Shown: positions 1 to 10,920, counted from the stretch's first letter. The stretch is 64,000 bases of DNA from Gymnothorax reevesii (GCA_029721435.1 CM056586.1:71653607-71717606), one strand, 5' to 3'. Numbers and translations are program-made. The notes: a model not told the origin generated them from the sequence alone.

Positions 1-399
1 CTATGTTATACATTCCACCGTAAAATTGAAGCGTTTTCTTCCACACATAAATGAAAACGTAAAATATCAATATGTCTTCATAATTTTGTCGTTCATGAGG
101 CTTGTGAAACAGCAAAGATTTGCTTAAGTTATTTTGCCAGACTCATTAAGTAATAAGCCCCGAGAATCCATTCTATATTCTGAACGTAGTCATAGCTAAA
201 GGGCATTGTCTGGCATGATGCACAGCTGAGTGACCACTGTAAGGATGGCAAAAATAAATGCTGCGAAGTCAACGAAAGTTTTGGATTTTTGCATTTATGT
301 TATCATCCTTACAATACCAATTATATAAATGATGGCAATAGGCATTCACTTTTTCGTTATCATCATTCGATATCATTCGTTATCATATATTGGTCATAT
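1..399. other. Single-copy AT-rich sequence with one weak hairpin
   Basis: I see no coding or transposon signature here. The only structure is an imperfect inverted repeat: the left arm at 239-261 begins GTAAGGATGG, and the right arm at 291-312 ends CATCCTTAC. The arms match at most positions with small offsets and enclose a loop of about 29 nt. It may be part of an old foldback element together with the stronger hairpin just downstream. Confidence 0.4.
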
Positions 400-494
400 A
401 TTGGTCTTGATTAGTCTGTCCATAAATTGCGGCAAGTTAAATTGTTTTCTTATTTAACTTCAAGCAATTTATCGACAGAAAAATCAAGACCAAT
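400..494. repeat. Stem-loop with 43-bp arms and a 9-nt loop
   Basis: The arms are 400-442 and 452-494, with the loop TGTTTTCTT between them. Reading the right arm as its reverse complement, 37 of 43 positions match the left arm. Mismatches cluster at three places, as bulges do in a folded RNA. Size and shape fit a pre-miRNA-like hairpin, but also a very short foldback MITE; nothing in the sequence separates these. No terminal target duplication is obvious. The structure is seen directly; any RNA function is inference. Confidence 0.6.
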
Positions 495-626
495 CTAGAA
501 GTGGAAACTCCATTTATTTTTGGTAGATTGTTTGTTAGACTGTTTAACATTAATTGCAATGTTTCTCCTTAGTTTTGACTGATTATACATGTTTTTTGGG
601 ATTCATTGTGGATGAATTGCCTTGGT

Positions 627-850
627 CATGTGATGTTATGCTGTTATGGAAACACCATTGCAAGGTGATGACATCATAATAGTGCATAGTTCACTTTGGC
701 TGTGTGACTGAGTCATTGCCATGTGACATTTGTTAAGGAAACACTATAGCAACGTGATGACATCATGATGGTGCACTTGATGACATCATAATGGTGCATT
801 GTTCACTTTGGGTCACGTGACCCAGAGTCATTTCCAGGCCATTGTTCACT
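627..850. repeat. Degenerate tandem repeat carrying TGACATCA and CACGTG motifs
   Basis: About three diverged units recur, sharing the phrases CATGTGA, GGAAACAC, TGATGACATCAT, GGTGCA and GTTCACTTTGG. TGACATCA is one base from the CRE core and resembles ATF/AP-1 sites. A perfect 14-bp palindrome, GGGTCACGTGACCC, lies at 810-823; its centre GTCACGTGAC matches the CLEAR/E-box consensus for TFEB/MITF/USF-type bHLH factors. The repetition and palindrome are visible; binding is inference, and it may just be a decayed minisatellite. Confidence 0.6.
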
Positions 851-1077
851 CTAATAAGGTCATGTGACATCTTGCTCTCTTGTTCCCAGTGCAAGCAACG
901 AGATTTATAAGGTAGCAACGTGATTCTCAGTCAATTTTATCAAAAACCACTTATTTCTCAAAAAGTATTGGTCCTATCAACTTGCCGTTTTTGCGAGGGT
1001 TTTCATTGACCCAAAATATATAATTACACTCAATGGCAAACATCAGCTCCGCACGGTTTTCCACTGATTGGCCGGAC

Positions 1078-1100
1078 ACGCACGCACGCACACACACAGA
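1078..1100. repeat. Short CACG/CA microsatellite
   Basis: A run of CACGCACGCACG followed by CACACACA. No other feature is seen in the flanking sequence from 850 to 1880, apart from an A/G-rich stretch near 1390-1420. Confidence 0.8.
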
Positions 1101-1880
1101 GTCCACTTTGCTTTTATGATAACAATTTAAAAAATTAATAAAATATTGGTTTTCAATGCACTCCTAATTATTGATTTATACTGTTTTATCTACATACAAT
1201 GTCATTATCACTTATTTTTCTTGAAAATTACTTTGGTTTTGGCCTTTGGTGCCCTACATTTTGGCTGTGATGCCCTAATTTTAAAAGGCCAAGTGGCTTT
1301 GCCCTAAAAATAACTAAATTTGAGGCCTGCATCAATTACTAATGTGTTATAGAAAGCAATGGCTCCAAAGTTAAAGAAGGCAATAAAACAAGAGCAAAAA
1401 AAAAGAAAAGAAAATCTGCCAGCTGAGTCTGCAGGAAGCTGCAGGAAGTGACAGAGAGAAATGTCGGCCGTGTCTGAGACATGCAGTGGGGCTTCCCTTC
1501 TTGAATTTTGAAAGTTCACTCATAGAGGTTCCTGAGCCACTGACTGACAGTTACTGACAGAGGGCACATTGTTCAGATCGGCTTGAAACTCTTTCCACGG
1601 TAGAGCACATTATAATTGCCTTGGTGTGCCGTCGCCGCCGCGCAATCTGTCGTGCAGCAGGTGGCAGCTGAGAACAGTGGGTGTGCGCCACAGCACACCG
1701 CGAGCTTGAAGGACATATGCTCTGGACTGCAAACAGGAATGTATAGGCATTCTTTCACAACATTGTCTTGTTTCTTCTCATTTCTGTTTAGGACACTGTT
1801 CCCAGTCATAATTATTTACCAAGATTTCCATTCTTACCATCTGCGGCTGAGGTATTTCAGTAAAATATTAGGGAGGGAAA

Positions 1881-2118
1881 TACACTGATGAGCCAAACTA
1901 TTATGACCAGCCACAGATGAAGAAAATACCACTGACTATCTCATGGCAACGGTGCATGTTAATGTCCGTGAATGAGCTTAAATGGTAGGCGAACAGTCAG
2001 CTCTCGAAGTCCACGTGTTGGATGCGGGAGAAATGGGACCTGAGCTACTTTGACCTGGGCCAGTTTGCAGCTGTGAAACGGATTGCGGGGTGCTCCTGGT
2101 CAGTAGTGGTGAGGACCG
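1881..2118 (+). mobile_element. Tc1-like transposon remnant (5' end and transposase N-terminus)
   Basis: The block opens with CACTGATGAGCCAAAC and then TTATGACCA, the start of a widespread fish Tc1-like terminal repeat. Further in, around 2030-2105, a frame reads FDLGQFAAVKRIAGCS and then WSVVVRT. That resembles the first helix-turn-helix of Tc1-family transposases, with residues deleted. The rest of the enzyme, including the DDE catalytic domain, is absent here. It cannot be active. The Tc1 fragment at 3030-3370 has a different transposase type and is probably a separate insertion. Confidence 0.7.
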
Positions 2119-2523
2119 ACACCCCCAAATCAGAGAGAGTTGAGACAGTTTAGAAAATACTGATAAAAACAGGGAGCAGTGATTTCTAAACTCAATTTAA
2201 ATTGAATTTCACTGCAGCCATTATGAAGCCAGGATTTACAATGTTTTGTCTGGTCAACTTCATTTTTCTTTGTTATTAAACATCCAGTCCTGCCTTTCAG
2301 GCCTGCAATGCATTTCAATAAAAAATTGGGACGGGGCAATTTAGAGCAAGTGATGAGGAAAAAAATTGAATAATGATGTGGCTAAAAAACGCTGATGTCA
2401 GTAAATGCTTGTAATCATGATTTGCGTACGAAAGCTGCATGCAGGAAAGGCTTTGTCCTTCAGGAGCAAAGATGGGACAATAATCACCAACTTTCCAGCA
2501 AACGCATGAGATAACCCTTGAAA

Positions 2524-2690
2524 TTAACCCTTAGAACACTGAAATAAATTTGAAAAATATAAATTTAATCATGTTGTGCTGTACAAATCATGTTGCAACT
2601 TGTTGCCACAAGGCATGTTTTCAACAGCTTTGATTTTGATATCATACATCATTGAGCGACAACAGCTGCATTTAGCTCTCTAAGGGTTAA
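2524..2690. mobile_element. TTAA-flanked MITE, piggyBac-like, diverged copy
   Basis: TTAA at 2524-2527 and 2687-2690 brackets ends that begin CCCTTAG on both sides in inverted orientation. The right half (from about 2582) carries phrases shared with the fuller copy at 53630-53842: GTTGCAACTTGTTGCCACA, TTTTCAACAGC, TTTGATATC and CATCATTGAGCGAC. TTAA duplication with CCC-starting ends is the hallmark of piggyBac-superfamily insertion. There is no coding capacity, so any movement would have relied on a transposase elsewhere. Confidence 0.65.
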
Positions 2691-2917
2691 AAAAATGCTC
2701 AAAAAAGAAGGCTATAAAGGAATGTCGATATTTCACCCTCTAAGATCAATAACATAATGAAAATATTCGGAATCTGGATGAATTTCTGGTGCAATGGTGA
2801 AATCATAAACTGAATACCTCTTAGCTCTCTACACTCAGATAGCACTGCATCATGAACCGTTATTTATCTGTAAGTGATGCAACCACATGGGCTCAGGATT
2901 ACTTTGAACATCCTTTT

Positions 2918-3018
2918 GTAACCCTTTCAGCGCCATGGGCACTGATATCAAAATCAAACGCTGTTGAAAACCTACCATGTGGCAACTTGTTTAAAAGAGC
3001 TCCCTGTGCTAAAAGGGT
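2918..3018. mobile_element. Truncated copy of the same TTAA-MITE family
   Basis: ACCCTTTCAGCGCC is followed by TGATATCAAAATCAAACGC, TGTTGAAAACCTACC and GTGGCAACTTGTTTAAAAG. These appear in the same order as the left half of the copy at 62690-62876, but the internal stretch holding the ACTATAGT core is missing. The right half is absent, and a Tc1 remnant begins shortly after. The bases just outside the left end read GTAA, one change from TTAA. Confidence 0.6.
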
Positions 3019-3029
3019 GTACAGAACAG

Positions 3030-3370
3030 AGTACAGAGTGCTAAGAGAGTACAGAACAGCCATCGACTTTTCTGGGCTCAGAGGCATCTGAGATGAGCCA
3101 TCGCACATTGGAAACATATTGAGGTGAAACATCAATATTTTTGGTCTTTTTTTTTTTTGGATGAAATAGATTTTATGTGCTCCAGACCAAAGAAAAAGAG
3201 CAGACTGTTTTGAGAAACAAGTCCAAAAGCCATGCTCTGTCATGGTATGAGGTTGTGTTAATGTCCTTGGCAAGGGCAAGTAGCACTTTTGTGACGGCAG
3301 CATTAATGCTGAAAAGTACACTATTTTAAAGCAACACAATGCTCATAAGATGACATATATTCCAGCTGGC
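3030..3370 (+). mobile_element. Tc1-like transposase remnant (central DDE-region segment)
   Basis: In the plus-strand frames this decayed block gives phrases such as GCVNVLGKGK and HFCDGSINAEKY. They match the Tc1-family transposase segment that follows the second catalytic aspartate (the VWGC and GS-INAEKY region). Stops and frameshifts occur, and a T-run interrupts it near 3150. An open frame on the opposite strand across 2899-3339 is only its antisense shadow. No terminal inverted repeats are recognisable, so this is a fragment. Confidence 0.65.
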
Positions 3371-4492
3371 ACTGGCACGGTTGCATTGGGGTTAAAACAA
3401 TTAAGTTGTAACTTGACACAAGACATTTTCTTCTGTCTGGTATTGATTTATGCGGCGCTTAACTTCGTTTCTAGTGTCTTTTTTCAAGGGTCTTTGAGAA
3501 AGTTTTAATGATATTCCCAGCAGCAGATTGCTTTTGTTATTAAATGAGAAAATGAGCCCTCAAGAATTAACCAGAATGAAATATTACCAGAAAAAAAACA
3601 GAATATACAATTGAAAACATCAAAATCTTCAATATTGATTTTAAGCCATTCAGTACCTTACAGACAATATTCCACCCATTGATAGTGCAATCCTAATGCA
3701 TTAACAGCTGACATCTTCATATATTGTTCAGTTATACATTGCACCTCATTATTTATCAATGCACAGGAGATTACTCCAGAACCCTGCATTTCTTTGTCCA
3801 AAGAATTTTATGAAGAGAGTCCTAAGTGTTACAGCACAGCTGAGAGTGCAGTGCCCACAGGCCTATGGTTGCTTGAGGCTAATAAATAGGATCTCTAGAC
3901 CCCTCCCCAATTTATCAGCCAATCCAACAGCCTATTGTCTATAACTGTGTAAACCTGATCAAGGGAACTATGCTATTGGTTATACTGGGCATAAGAACTC
4001 ATTTTTTGCACTAAAAGGCAGACATTGTGCTTGATATGACTTATTAGCCTGTTGGTGACACTAGACTTCATTAAACTGATGTATGCCTCAGAAACAATTT
4101 AGGAGCACTGCAAGGCTCACAGATTACGACATTTTGTGCCGAAAACAATTAATGTGAGATTAAAGAGCTGAGTTTCTTAAGTAAAAACAGCAATGTGTGA
4201 GTGACAATCCGGAGGATGATTTCGTCCCGTGTTATTGGTGCGTTTCATAAACAAATTGCAATTGCAAGCCATAAATTCATGTCACATGCAGGATCATGTC
4301 AGGCAGTCATTTTATAGTCCTGCGAAAAGTATTACCCCCGGATCCCCACACCTCTCATTACTGCCACAGCAGTGTGTGTGAAATTATATATACACATACA
4401 CACAGGTGTACACACACTCATATACAATATATATTGAGATACAACCCTTGAGATACAATTTTGGTATCACACACGTGATACAGCTTTCTTGT
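3371..4492. other. No recognisable gene or repeat
   Basis: AT-rich sequence. I see no domain, splice-flanked exon or repeat family, apart from a small CA/TA-rich patch near 4385-4430. Confidence 0.5.
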
Positions 4493-4649
4493 GTCAAGGG
4501 GATGAATAATTTTTTAGCAAGTATGCTAATGCATTTGGCCCGTAAAGTAATAAGTTACACATGTAACGGTCATTGTAGATGCTCAGATTTATTAATTTAA
4601 CGGCAAAAAGCATTAGCATGCTAGCTAGTGAATTAGTCATCCCATTGAC
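4493..4649. mobile_element. 157-bp foldback MITE, copy 1
   Basis: The left end reads GTCAAGGGGATGAATAATT and the right end, reverse-complemented, reads GTCAATGGGATGACTAATT. Pairing extends inward through the GCTAATGC phrases. The centre is palindromic around TTACACATGTAAC. A second copy of the same length lies at 30216-30372. The element is non-coding. The superfamily is not determined because the target duplication is unclear. Confidence 0.65.
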
Positions 4650-5017
4650 TTCAAAAGACTGGCAACCGAAAAATAATGTTAATGCTATTTTTCTATTTTC
4701 CAAATAATACAACACTGATATTTATGGGAAAAATAGGATCTCAAATAAATTTTGGTAACTTGAGCGGTAATTTTTCATTTACTCCTTGCCCAACGATGTA
4801 AACTGGTTTCCCAAGCGCCAATAATGATAGATGAAGTTCTTCTGTGATTATTGGCGGTCGGCAAACCAGCTTACATTCCTTGTATCCTTCGGCTAAAGCG
4901 CTAAAATAGTGCTTTGAATCCTCAAATTTCTGTAGAAAGCTCCTTCATATAAAAAGCATAATGCCTGCATGACTAAAACACATAATTAAAATTCAAAATA
5001 AAGACAGAATTGCAAGT

Positions 5018-5350
5018 ATGGAATCAGATTATGACTTCAGCCAAGCAGATTCACTCCCTCAGGATGTAAGTTCTGGAGCGCGTTTCCCAAAAGCATAGTT
5101 GCTAACTAAGTTAGCAACTTACATAGTTCGTCCATTCACAGTCAATGGCCCAACTACGTAAGTTAGCATCTGTGATTTTGGGAAACGCACCCCTGAGCAT
5201 GCACTGAAATCGTGACACAGCTCCCTTCAGAGTTTATATTCAGATTTGGAAGGCTTCAGTGATGTCAAATTGGATTATAGTCCTGGAGGTGAAGACTTTG
5301 GTCTTCGTGAGGAGAGAGAGTACGAAGGACTACAGCACTATAAATGTTAA
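5018..5350 (+). pseudogene. Two exon-like segments, 55 codons, split by a MITE-containing intron
   Basis: An ATG at 5018 opens 16 codons (MESDYDFSQADSLPQD) ending at 5065, directly before a strong donor, GTAAGT. A pyrimidine-led acceptor, CTCCCTTCAG, ends at 5230. From 5231 the same phase continues with SLYSDLEGFSDVKLDYSP and then GGEDFGLREEREYEGLQHYK to a stop at 5348-5350. The acidic, serine-rich composition and the closing EGLQHYK resemble N-termini of multicopy fish proteins with a P2X7-like C-terminal domain, which often read Y-FEP at this point. The stop falls where that motif would be, which suggests a decayed copy. The family link is a tentative inference; no downstream domain is present. 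Confidence 0.35.
5074..5199. mobile_element. Foldback MITE with GCGTTTCCCAAAA ends
   Basis: The left arm reads GGAGCGCGTTTCCCAAAAG and then CATAGTTGCTAAC. The right arm, reverse-complemented, reads GGGGTGCGTTTCCCAAAA followed by TCACAGATGCTAAC. The centre also carries inverted AACTTACATAG/CTACGTAAGTT phrases around GTCAATGGCC. This is a familiar non-autonomous palindromic element type in fish genomes. It makes up most of the putative intron between the two exon-like segments at 5018-5350. Confidence 0.7.
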
Positions 5351-5825
5351 CCTTCAAATGGCTCGAGGTAATGGGGGCACAACGGGATCCACAGGAGTCA
5401 ATAAATGTAATTATTTATTTATATATAATTAGTAGAACAGATCAAAATGATCATGCAGAATTATTTGGAGACCTCCATCCTTGATAACCAAGTCCTTGAC
5501 CCCATCAAAATATACATTTATAGCCTTAATCAAAATGTTAAAGTCACGGTGTTCATTCACTTCTCATTGTAATTTGCTGCATATAGCAAATGCGTGCCCT
5601 GGACAAGTGCTCCAGGATCATAATAATCCAAAAAACTGGATTTTGAATAATCGTTAAAATTAAAAGTGCCTCGACAAAGATGTGGTTCTCTATCAATGAA
5701 ATGTTTATCACCAACATAACCTTGGAAAACCATTTAATTGATCCATGAGATAAAATTAAATTGTGAAATAGGGTTTACAGGCCCTTAAAACCGATACAAG
5801 CCACTCATTTGGAGGTCTGCAGATA

Positions 5826-7110
5826 CAGTAAAACTCGCCTAAACCGTCTTCGTATAAAAAACGGAAACTCACTCATACCGGATAACAGCTCAAGTCCCAA
5901 TTTTGCTGTTAAGTTTTTCCAGTAACCCTTAAATGCCCAACTATAGTAAAAGTTGAAAGAAAAATCTATGTATTCTGTATATATATCCTGGGGAGAGGCT
6001 AGTAATAACCCAATAGCAATTTTTAATCTTTGGTGACCTTTGACCTCATTTTAGTTTTGTGACATATATGTCACTCTAAGTTTATAGGATATAAAGAGAA
6101 CTTTTGTCCATCAATGTTTTGGGAGTTGACATATAGCTGGAGTATTAGGCATAGCTTATTTTTCATTAATTTACCTGTTTGTCTACTTTATCCAGTGCTG
6201 ACTGGGTGCTGATCTATCGTGTGGATTCCACTATGGGGGCGGCCATATTGGAAAGGTTAGCTGGTGCAGCCAGTGTAGTGTCAGTTCCACTTTTATGCGG
6301 CAGATGGCAGCACTGATGGTCTAAATATTTCACTATGGGCATTAGGTTGCAAAATTTATGTGGTTTTGACAACCCCCAAAATCGTTTGACAAATTTGTCA
6401 CAGGTGGCATTTAAGGGTTAAATTAACATTGAATATACCGGATTTTATATGGCGAATTTTCGCTTACATTGGACAAAATATCCAGTCCTGTCGCCATGCA
6501 TTTCCATTAAAAAGCACTCGTGAATACTGGCCAAGCTGGTTTGCACCATGCTCATGCGCAGTTGCTACAGAGCAATGAAGTTCGGCTTTCTTCTTCATGG
6601 AAACTGAAACTGACGAGGTTTCCATCCCAGTTGGAGCAACACGCAATATCATCCTCACTGTTATAAACTCGCACATTTTTTACCAATCAGCCTAATTTAA
6701 CAGGCACCTTTTTTTGTCAGTTATTTTAATGGTAATTTTACAATCAGTTTATAACAGAGGCTTAGTGAATGTTAACTGTAAACCACAGATAAAAGCACGC
6801 CGGACTCGAATTACAGTTGAAATAACAAGGAGACAAAGCGTTGATTAAACTGTTAGATTCAGCCAATTTATAATGTGCTGTTATCCATTGTGTCGGGGCA
6901 AAGACGGACTAAGTGAAGACAACAAGTAGGTATGAACACTTCAGAACGAAGTTGTTCCGATCTTAATACACAAAGCATACATATAAATTCATACAAGTAT
7001 ATAACGGATATAATCTGTTATACGCATATTGTGGATATAATCTGCCTTATGCATTATGTATTTTGCCTATAAGGGACTAAATGTGCTGGTCCAATTGAAT
7101 CCATCATATG
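5826..7110. mobile_element. Pogo/Tigger-like DNA transposon remnant (right end uncertain)
   Basis: After TA at 5824-5825 the sequence begins CAGTAAAACTCGCCTAAACC, which resembles pogo/Tigger terminal repeats (CAGT-AAACTCG-type) with their TA target. Phrases such as ACCGGA, TTTTCGCTTA and GGACAAAATATCCAGTCC continue on the far side of a nested MITE (5936-6417), so the two parts were once contiguous. Candidate body sequence with GGATATAATCTG repeats reaches about 7060. No transposase frame survives. The end coordinate is a guess. Confidence 0.4.
5936..6417. mobile_element. 482-bp TTAA-MITE nested in the Tigger-like remnant
   Basis: The ends are CCCTTAAATGCCC on the left and, reverse-complemented, CCCTTAAATGCCACC on the right, flanked by GTAA (5932-5935) and TTAA (6418-6421). 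The TTAA target with CCC-starting ends is piggyBac-like. The body differs from the 200-bp TTAA-MITE family elsewhere in this window, so it is a second family. Removing it rejoins the flanking Tigger-like sequence, which makes it the younger insertion. Confidence 0.65.
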
Positions 7111-8567
7111 CGAGCTTTACTCGAAATATATATATATATTTTTTTTTCAGCGATGTCAGCTATGTGCCTGACATTTACAATTATGATGCATGGAAGAGTC
7201 AATGTGTGATGCAACTTGGACTTTGGACACAAATGTAGCAGTTAATTTCCTTTGTGCATGGGCAATATGTTTGTTTGTCAGTATAACTTGACACTACCTT
7301 CAGTTAAACCAAATTCGGTGCACTTCCTATGGATGGCAGAAACGAATTAAAAATACATGTTGATGAATACAGCTGGTGCACATAGTTCAGTGGACCAGAC
7401 CAGCATAACTGATCAGACTCTGCACTGATGGCGAGACTTCGACGAACATTTGAGGGAACAGTGGTGCTTCCTGACTTAATGTAGGCTGGAGGATCGCCAG
7501 AATATTTGCAGAGTTGAACGATGGGTAGAGAACATCCTGCCCTGAATCGGGTTGATGGGGAAACGATCCTCTGACAGTCTTGCGCCGGTCGTGTGCACCA
7601 GAAGACGTTCCTTTGTAGAGATGAGTGAGATGACAAATCCACGGAATGCTAGAACTATTTGAAACAAAATTACCATATGACATGGCACGGAACTAAGAAG
7701 AAGTTACGTCAACACGGCAACGAGACTGTAATGGAAGAGGTGGTACAGGCTTTTATAGGGGACGAGCAGAGGGGGAGTCGTTCTGCTCCTAAATATCTGT
7801 TATTTACCACCATTTTACAGTATATATCATTTCCCAAGATGGATTAACAGAGTGAATTCAATTAGAAAACAACCTCCAAACCCAAAACCTACTCTGGTAA
7901 CTTTTTGAGCTGAAATAAAGCTACAAGAAAACAGTAAATCATAAAATCATCCCAAAAAACATCTTTCCTTTTTCACTGAAAATGTGCGAACAATCTTTGT
8001 TTCAGGAAACTGAAGAAAAATATGAGAGATTCAGAGAACAGAAGAAAAATACAATGGATCAGATATGTCAGGATGCGCGACATGAAACTTAACACCAGAA
8101 CTGCAATGGCGAAGCCCAAACAGATGCTGAGAAAAACTTTAATCCCAGCAAACAATACTGAAGCAATAGCACTGCCACTGAGGGAGTTATTTCCTTAGTA
8201 CAGCCATCTGTTCTCCCTCCTCTGCACTGCAGGGGGGGTTGAAAATCATGCAGGACCCAGTTCAAGACTCAAAGATACTCACTGGTGTTACCAAATCACT
8301 GTCACGGAGCCATTGGGGGGTACACTAACCATCACTGCATCTTGGACACTACCACCAATCACTACATTTCACAGCATTTACACACAATTCTGTCAAAGAA
8401 ACAAACTCAAAGAAAACATAGGATGTTAACATTTCATTTCAGCCCATGATCCTTTCAATTTTTTATTAAGATTAAAATACAAAAAAAAAGAAAAGGTCAA
8501 ACAGACTTGCAGTTAATTTGAAAATATATCCACAGCCTAATTTATTTTAGGTCATGAGATTCAGAAG
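7111..8567. other. No recognisable gene; AT-rich
   Basis: There is a TA run followed by a T-run near 7120-7150. Open frames on both strands here have no recognisable domain and no consistent splice context. Nothing else can be supported. Confidence 0.45.
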
Positions 8568-9189
8568 CCTGGTAATACTAGACTCTGCCACTTCGCTTTG
8601 CATCGTACACAGAGTCTGGCAGTCGTGATTGACAAGCGTTTACTTCCTGGTGGGTGGGCACTTGTCTGAAGTTTAAAATCATTGGTGTACCCGTAAACCA
8701 ATCACTAACGTTTTGTGATGTCGTGTGTTATGTGCCGGCTCAGCCGCCTAGTACTTTCACTGTAAACACAGTCCTTCATACCAAATTCTGCGGCTTGCCA
8801 TTTGACCTGCCCAGTTTCTCAGCCAATAACGGCAAAAGCTGATAAATTAAACCTTTCCCGAAACCTCTAGGGAGTAGGGCTACACCGTCGTTTCCATTCG
8901 AAAAACTAACCAAACATTCATCTTGTTGTGGCTTTAAGTCACTGATTTTTTATCCAAGATTTTCTCCCGAGTATCTATGTCGCCATTGTAGATTTAGGAG
9001 ACTACAATTTCAAACTGGGTGCAGCGGCTACTTCATGGCTCTCGGCCACGCCTACTGTTTGTTGGTTGGTCAAGGACAGCCGGGGTCTTCACTGCTGAGC
9101 TGAGCCAGGCAGAGCTCTTTGTGATCAGACGAAGTGGTGAAGTGAAATGAAATTGAGCGGAAGTACGTAGGCTGGCGGAGTCAGGCTAG
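8568..9189. mobile_element. Candidate non-autonomous transposon with GCCTGR / RCTCYGCC ends
   Basis: The left end reads GCCTGG, a short interruption, then AGACTCTGCCACTTCGC. The right end, reverse-complemented, reads TAGCCTGACTCCGCCAGCC and later CACTTCACCACTTCGTC. These look like diverged inverted termini of a common fish MITE type. The GC content (notably 8990-9190) is higher than in the surroundings. The palindrome is weak, and neither family nor target duplication can be fixed. Confidence 0.4.
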
Positions 9190-9373
9190 AGATTTACACC
9201 ACAGTATTGGAAGTGTCAATGCTCCATGGAATAATGTTTTTGTTGGATGTCCATATTTTTCTAATTCAGGAAACTCCTTCTGGCACTGATTGGTTCATTC
9301 TTCTCGAGCGCAGTGGATTCTTGCCAATGCTCTTAGAAGCACTGGGAGAAGCTATACAAAAAAATATACAAAA

Positions 9374-9583
9374 CAAGGGTGTCAAACTGGTCCGTTAATG
9401 GGTCAAGGGGCAGCAGGTTTTCAATCCAACCAAGCAGAATTCCAATAGTTAACCTGATTCCAATAGTTAACTGTACAGGCTGGGATCAGTTGATTAAGTT
9501 AGTTGCATAAGATGAGCTTGTGCTCAGTTGGATTGAAGACCTGCAGCCCCTTAGTCCTTCTACTGACCAGTTTGACACCCATG
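9374..9583. mobile_element. hAT-like MITE with CA-GGGTGTCAAACTGG termini
   Basis: The left terminus CAAGGGTGTCAAACTGG and the right terminus, reverse-complemented CATGGGTGTCAAACTGG, differ at one base. CAGGGGTGTCAAAC-type ends are typical of hAT elements. A second inverted pair lies inside: GCAGCAGGTTTTCAATCCAA and the reverse complement of TTGGATTGAAGACCTGCAG. The two adjacent 8-bp flanks do not match, so the target duplication has decayed or the ends are off by a base. Confidence 0.65.
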
Positions 9584-9662
9584 GAATGGAGTGACAATTT
9601 CACAAAGGTTATTTGTATAAAAGTTATCTACTGCAGCTTTAAATTCAGAGCAGTGATATACG

Positions 9663-9663
9663 G

Positions 9664-9698
<35 letters not shown>

Positions 9699-9700
9699 AT
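9663..9700. repeat. (TA)n/(CA)n microsatellite
   Basis: An uninterrupted TA run of about 28 bases followed by a short CACACATACATA stretch. The sequence from here to 10920 shows no gene or repeat family I can name. Confidence 0.9.
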
Positions 9701-10920
9701 ATGGCAAACTACGGCTGCATTTTGTTGGAGGGTGACACATCATTGCAGAAAACAAGAGTTACGTTGTCATAAATTTCTTTTTGCTGTGAAAATTTCTTAC
9801 CTCGGACAGTTGTGACTAAAAAATTGAAGTCTGGGCACATATGAAACCATAATTTAGACTAGCTGATTCAACACATTTTTGGAGCGCATTCATAAAAAGT
9901 CCAACGATGTGAAAATAGCCTGACCGGGAAGTGTGAAAATAATTTATCACTGTGGATCAATTATATTGAGCAATTTTAAGTATTCAAAAAGAAGATCTGC
10001 TGGGGGCGCCTGTAGTTTCTTCTCCCCATAGACTCCTCCCTCCCGTTCCCCGTAATGACTACACATGACAACAAACGGGGTGACGCGGGAAAAGGTTCGA
10101 TGATAAACAGCACGTATAGGCATCATATGTAGTCCTTAAGGGGAAAGAATTAAATCTGGTGTTTAAAAGCGGTTCTGAAACTCCTGAGCGGCGGCGTGCG
10201 GTCACATGTTCCCAGAGGCTTCAGTGACCTCACCCTTTACCGCTTGATTGTCCTCAACGTCAAAAGTCTTTCTCCACCAAAACTGCAATCAATATGCATG
10301 AAAATAAATTAACAGTGTCTGCTGGCAAAGATCTAAAATCCCTGAGTAAAGAAAGTCGCCACATTAAAAGATGTGACCGCAGTAAGGCAATGACATTTGA
10401 GGTGTGGCCTTTCTTGATAAATGAGCTGTAACTCTTAAATAATGTCCAATCATCACCAAACTTGAGATCCCTCAGCTACAGGCTACCAGACTCAAGAACT
10501 TTGAAATCGCAGAGCCATCCATAGGTGGTGCTATGGCAAATGGTCATAACGCCTAACCTAAGTTGATAAACTTTAAATTTTGCATGCTGCATGGTGGACA
10601 ATGTTGCTATGGGTACTGTTACAGCCTCTAGGCCTGAAGACTAATTATCTGTTTAATTGGCTGTTGGGTTCAGGAGAGTGGCTCATTAGGAGTGATGGCT
10701 GACACCTGGGTTGGCGGGTCTGCGCTTCTGTATCACAATGCCGGAGCATCATCTGGCTCTCTGCTCTTGGTTACTTGGTTGGTTTGGATTTTGTTTGATT
10801 TGTTTTTTGGTTTATTTTTCCAGTGCTTTTTCAAACTGACTGCACTCTTCATTAATTTGTCTTTACTTCAAAGAGTTATGCATAGGCTCCACCTTTAGTC
10901 CTTCCTGGAAGACGGTTTGT

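Noticed and set aside
2899..3339. 146-codon minus-strand open frame
   Set aside because: It is the antisense of a Tc1-like transposase remnant that reads on the plus strand.
6464..6676. 70-codon minus-strand open frame as a gene
   Set aside because: It lies within the Tigger-like remnant, with no transposase or other domain recognisable.
7100..7150. Strong 3' splice site after a TA/T-run (TTTTTTTTCAG)
   Set aside because: The following frame has no recognisable exon and no matching donor; it is probably a chance pyrimidine run.
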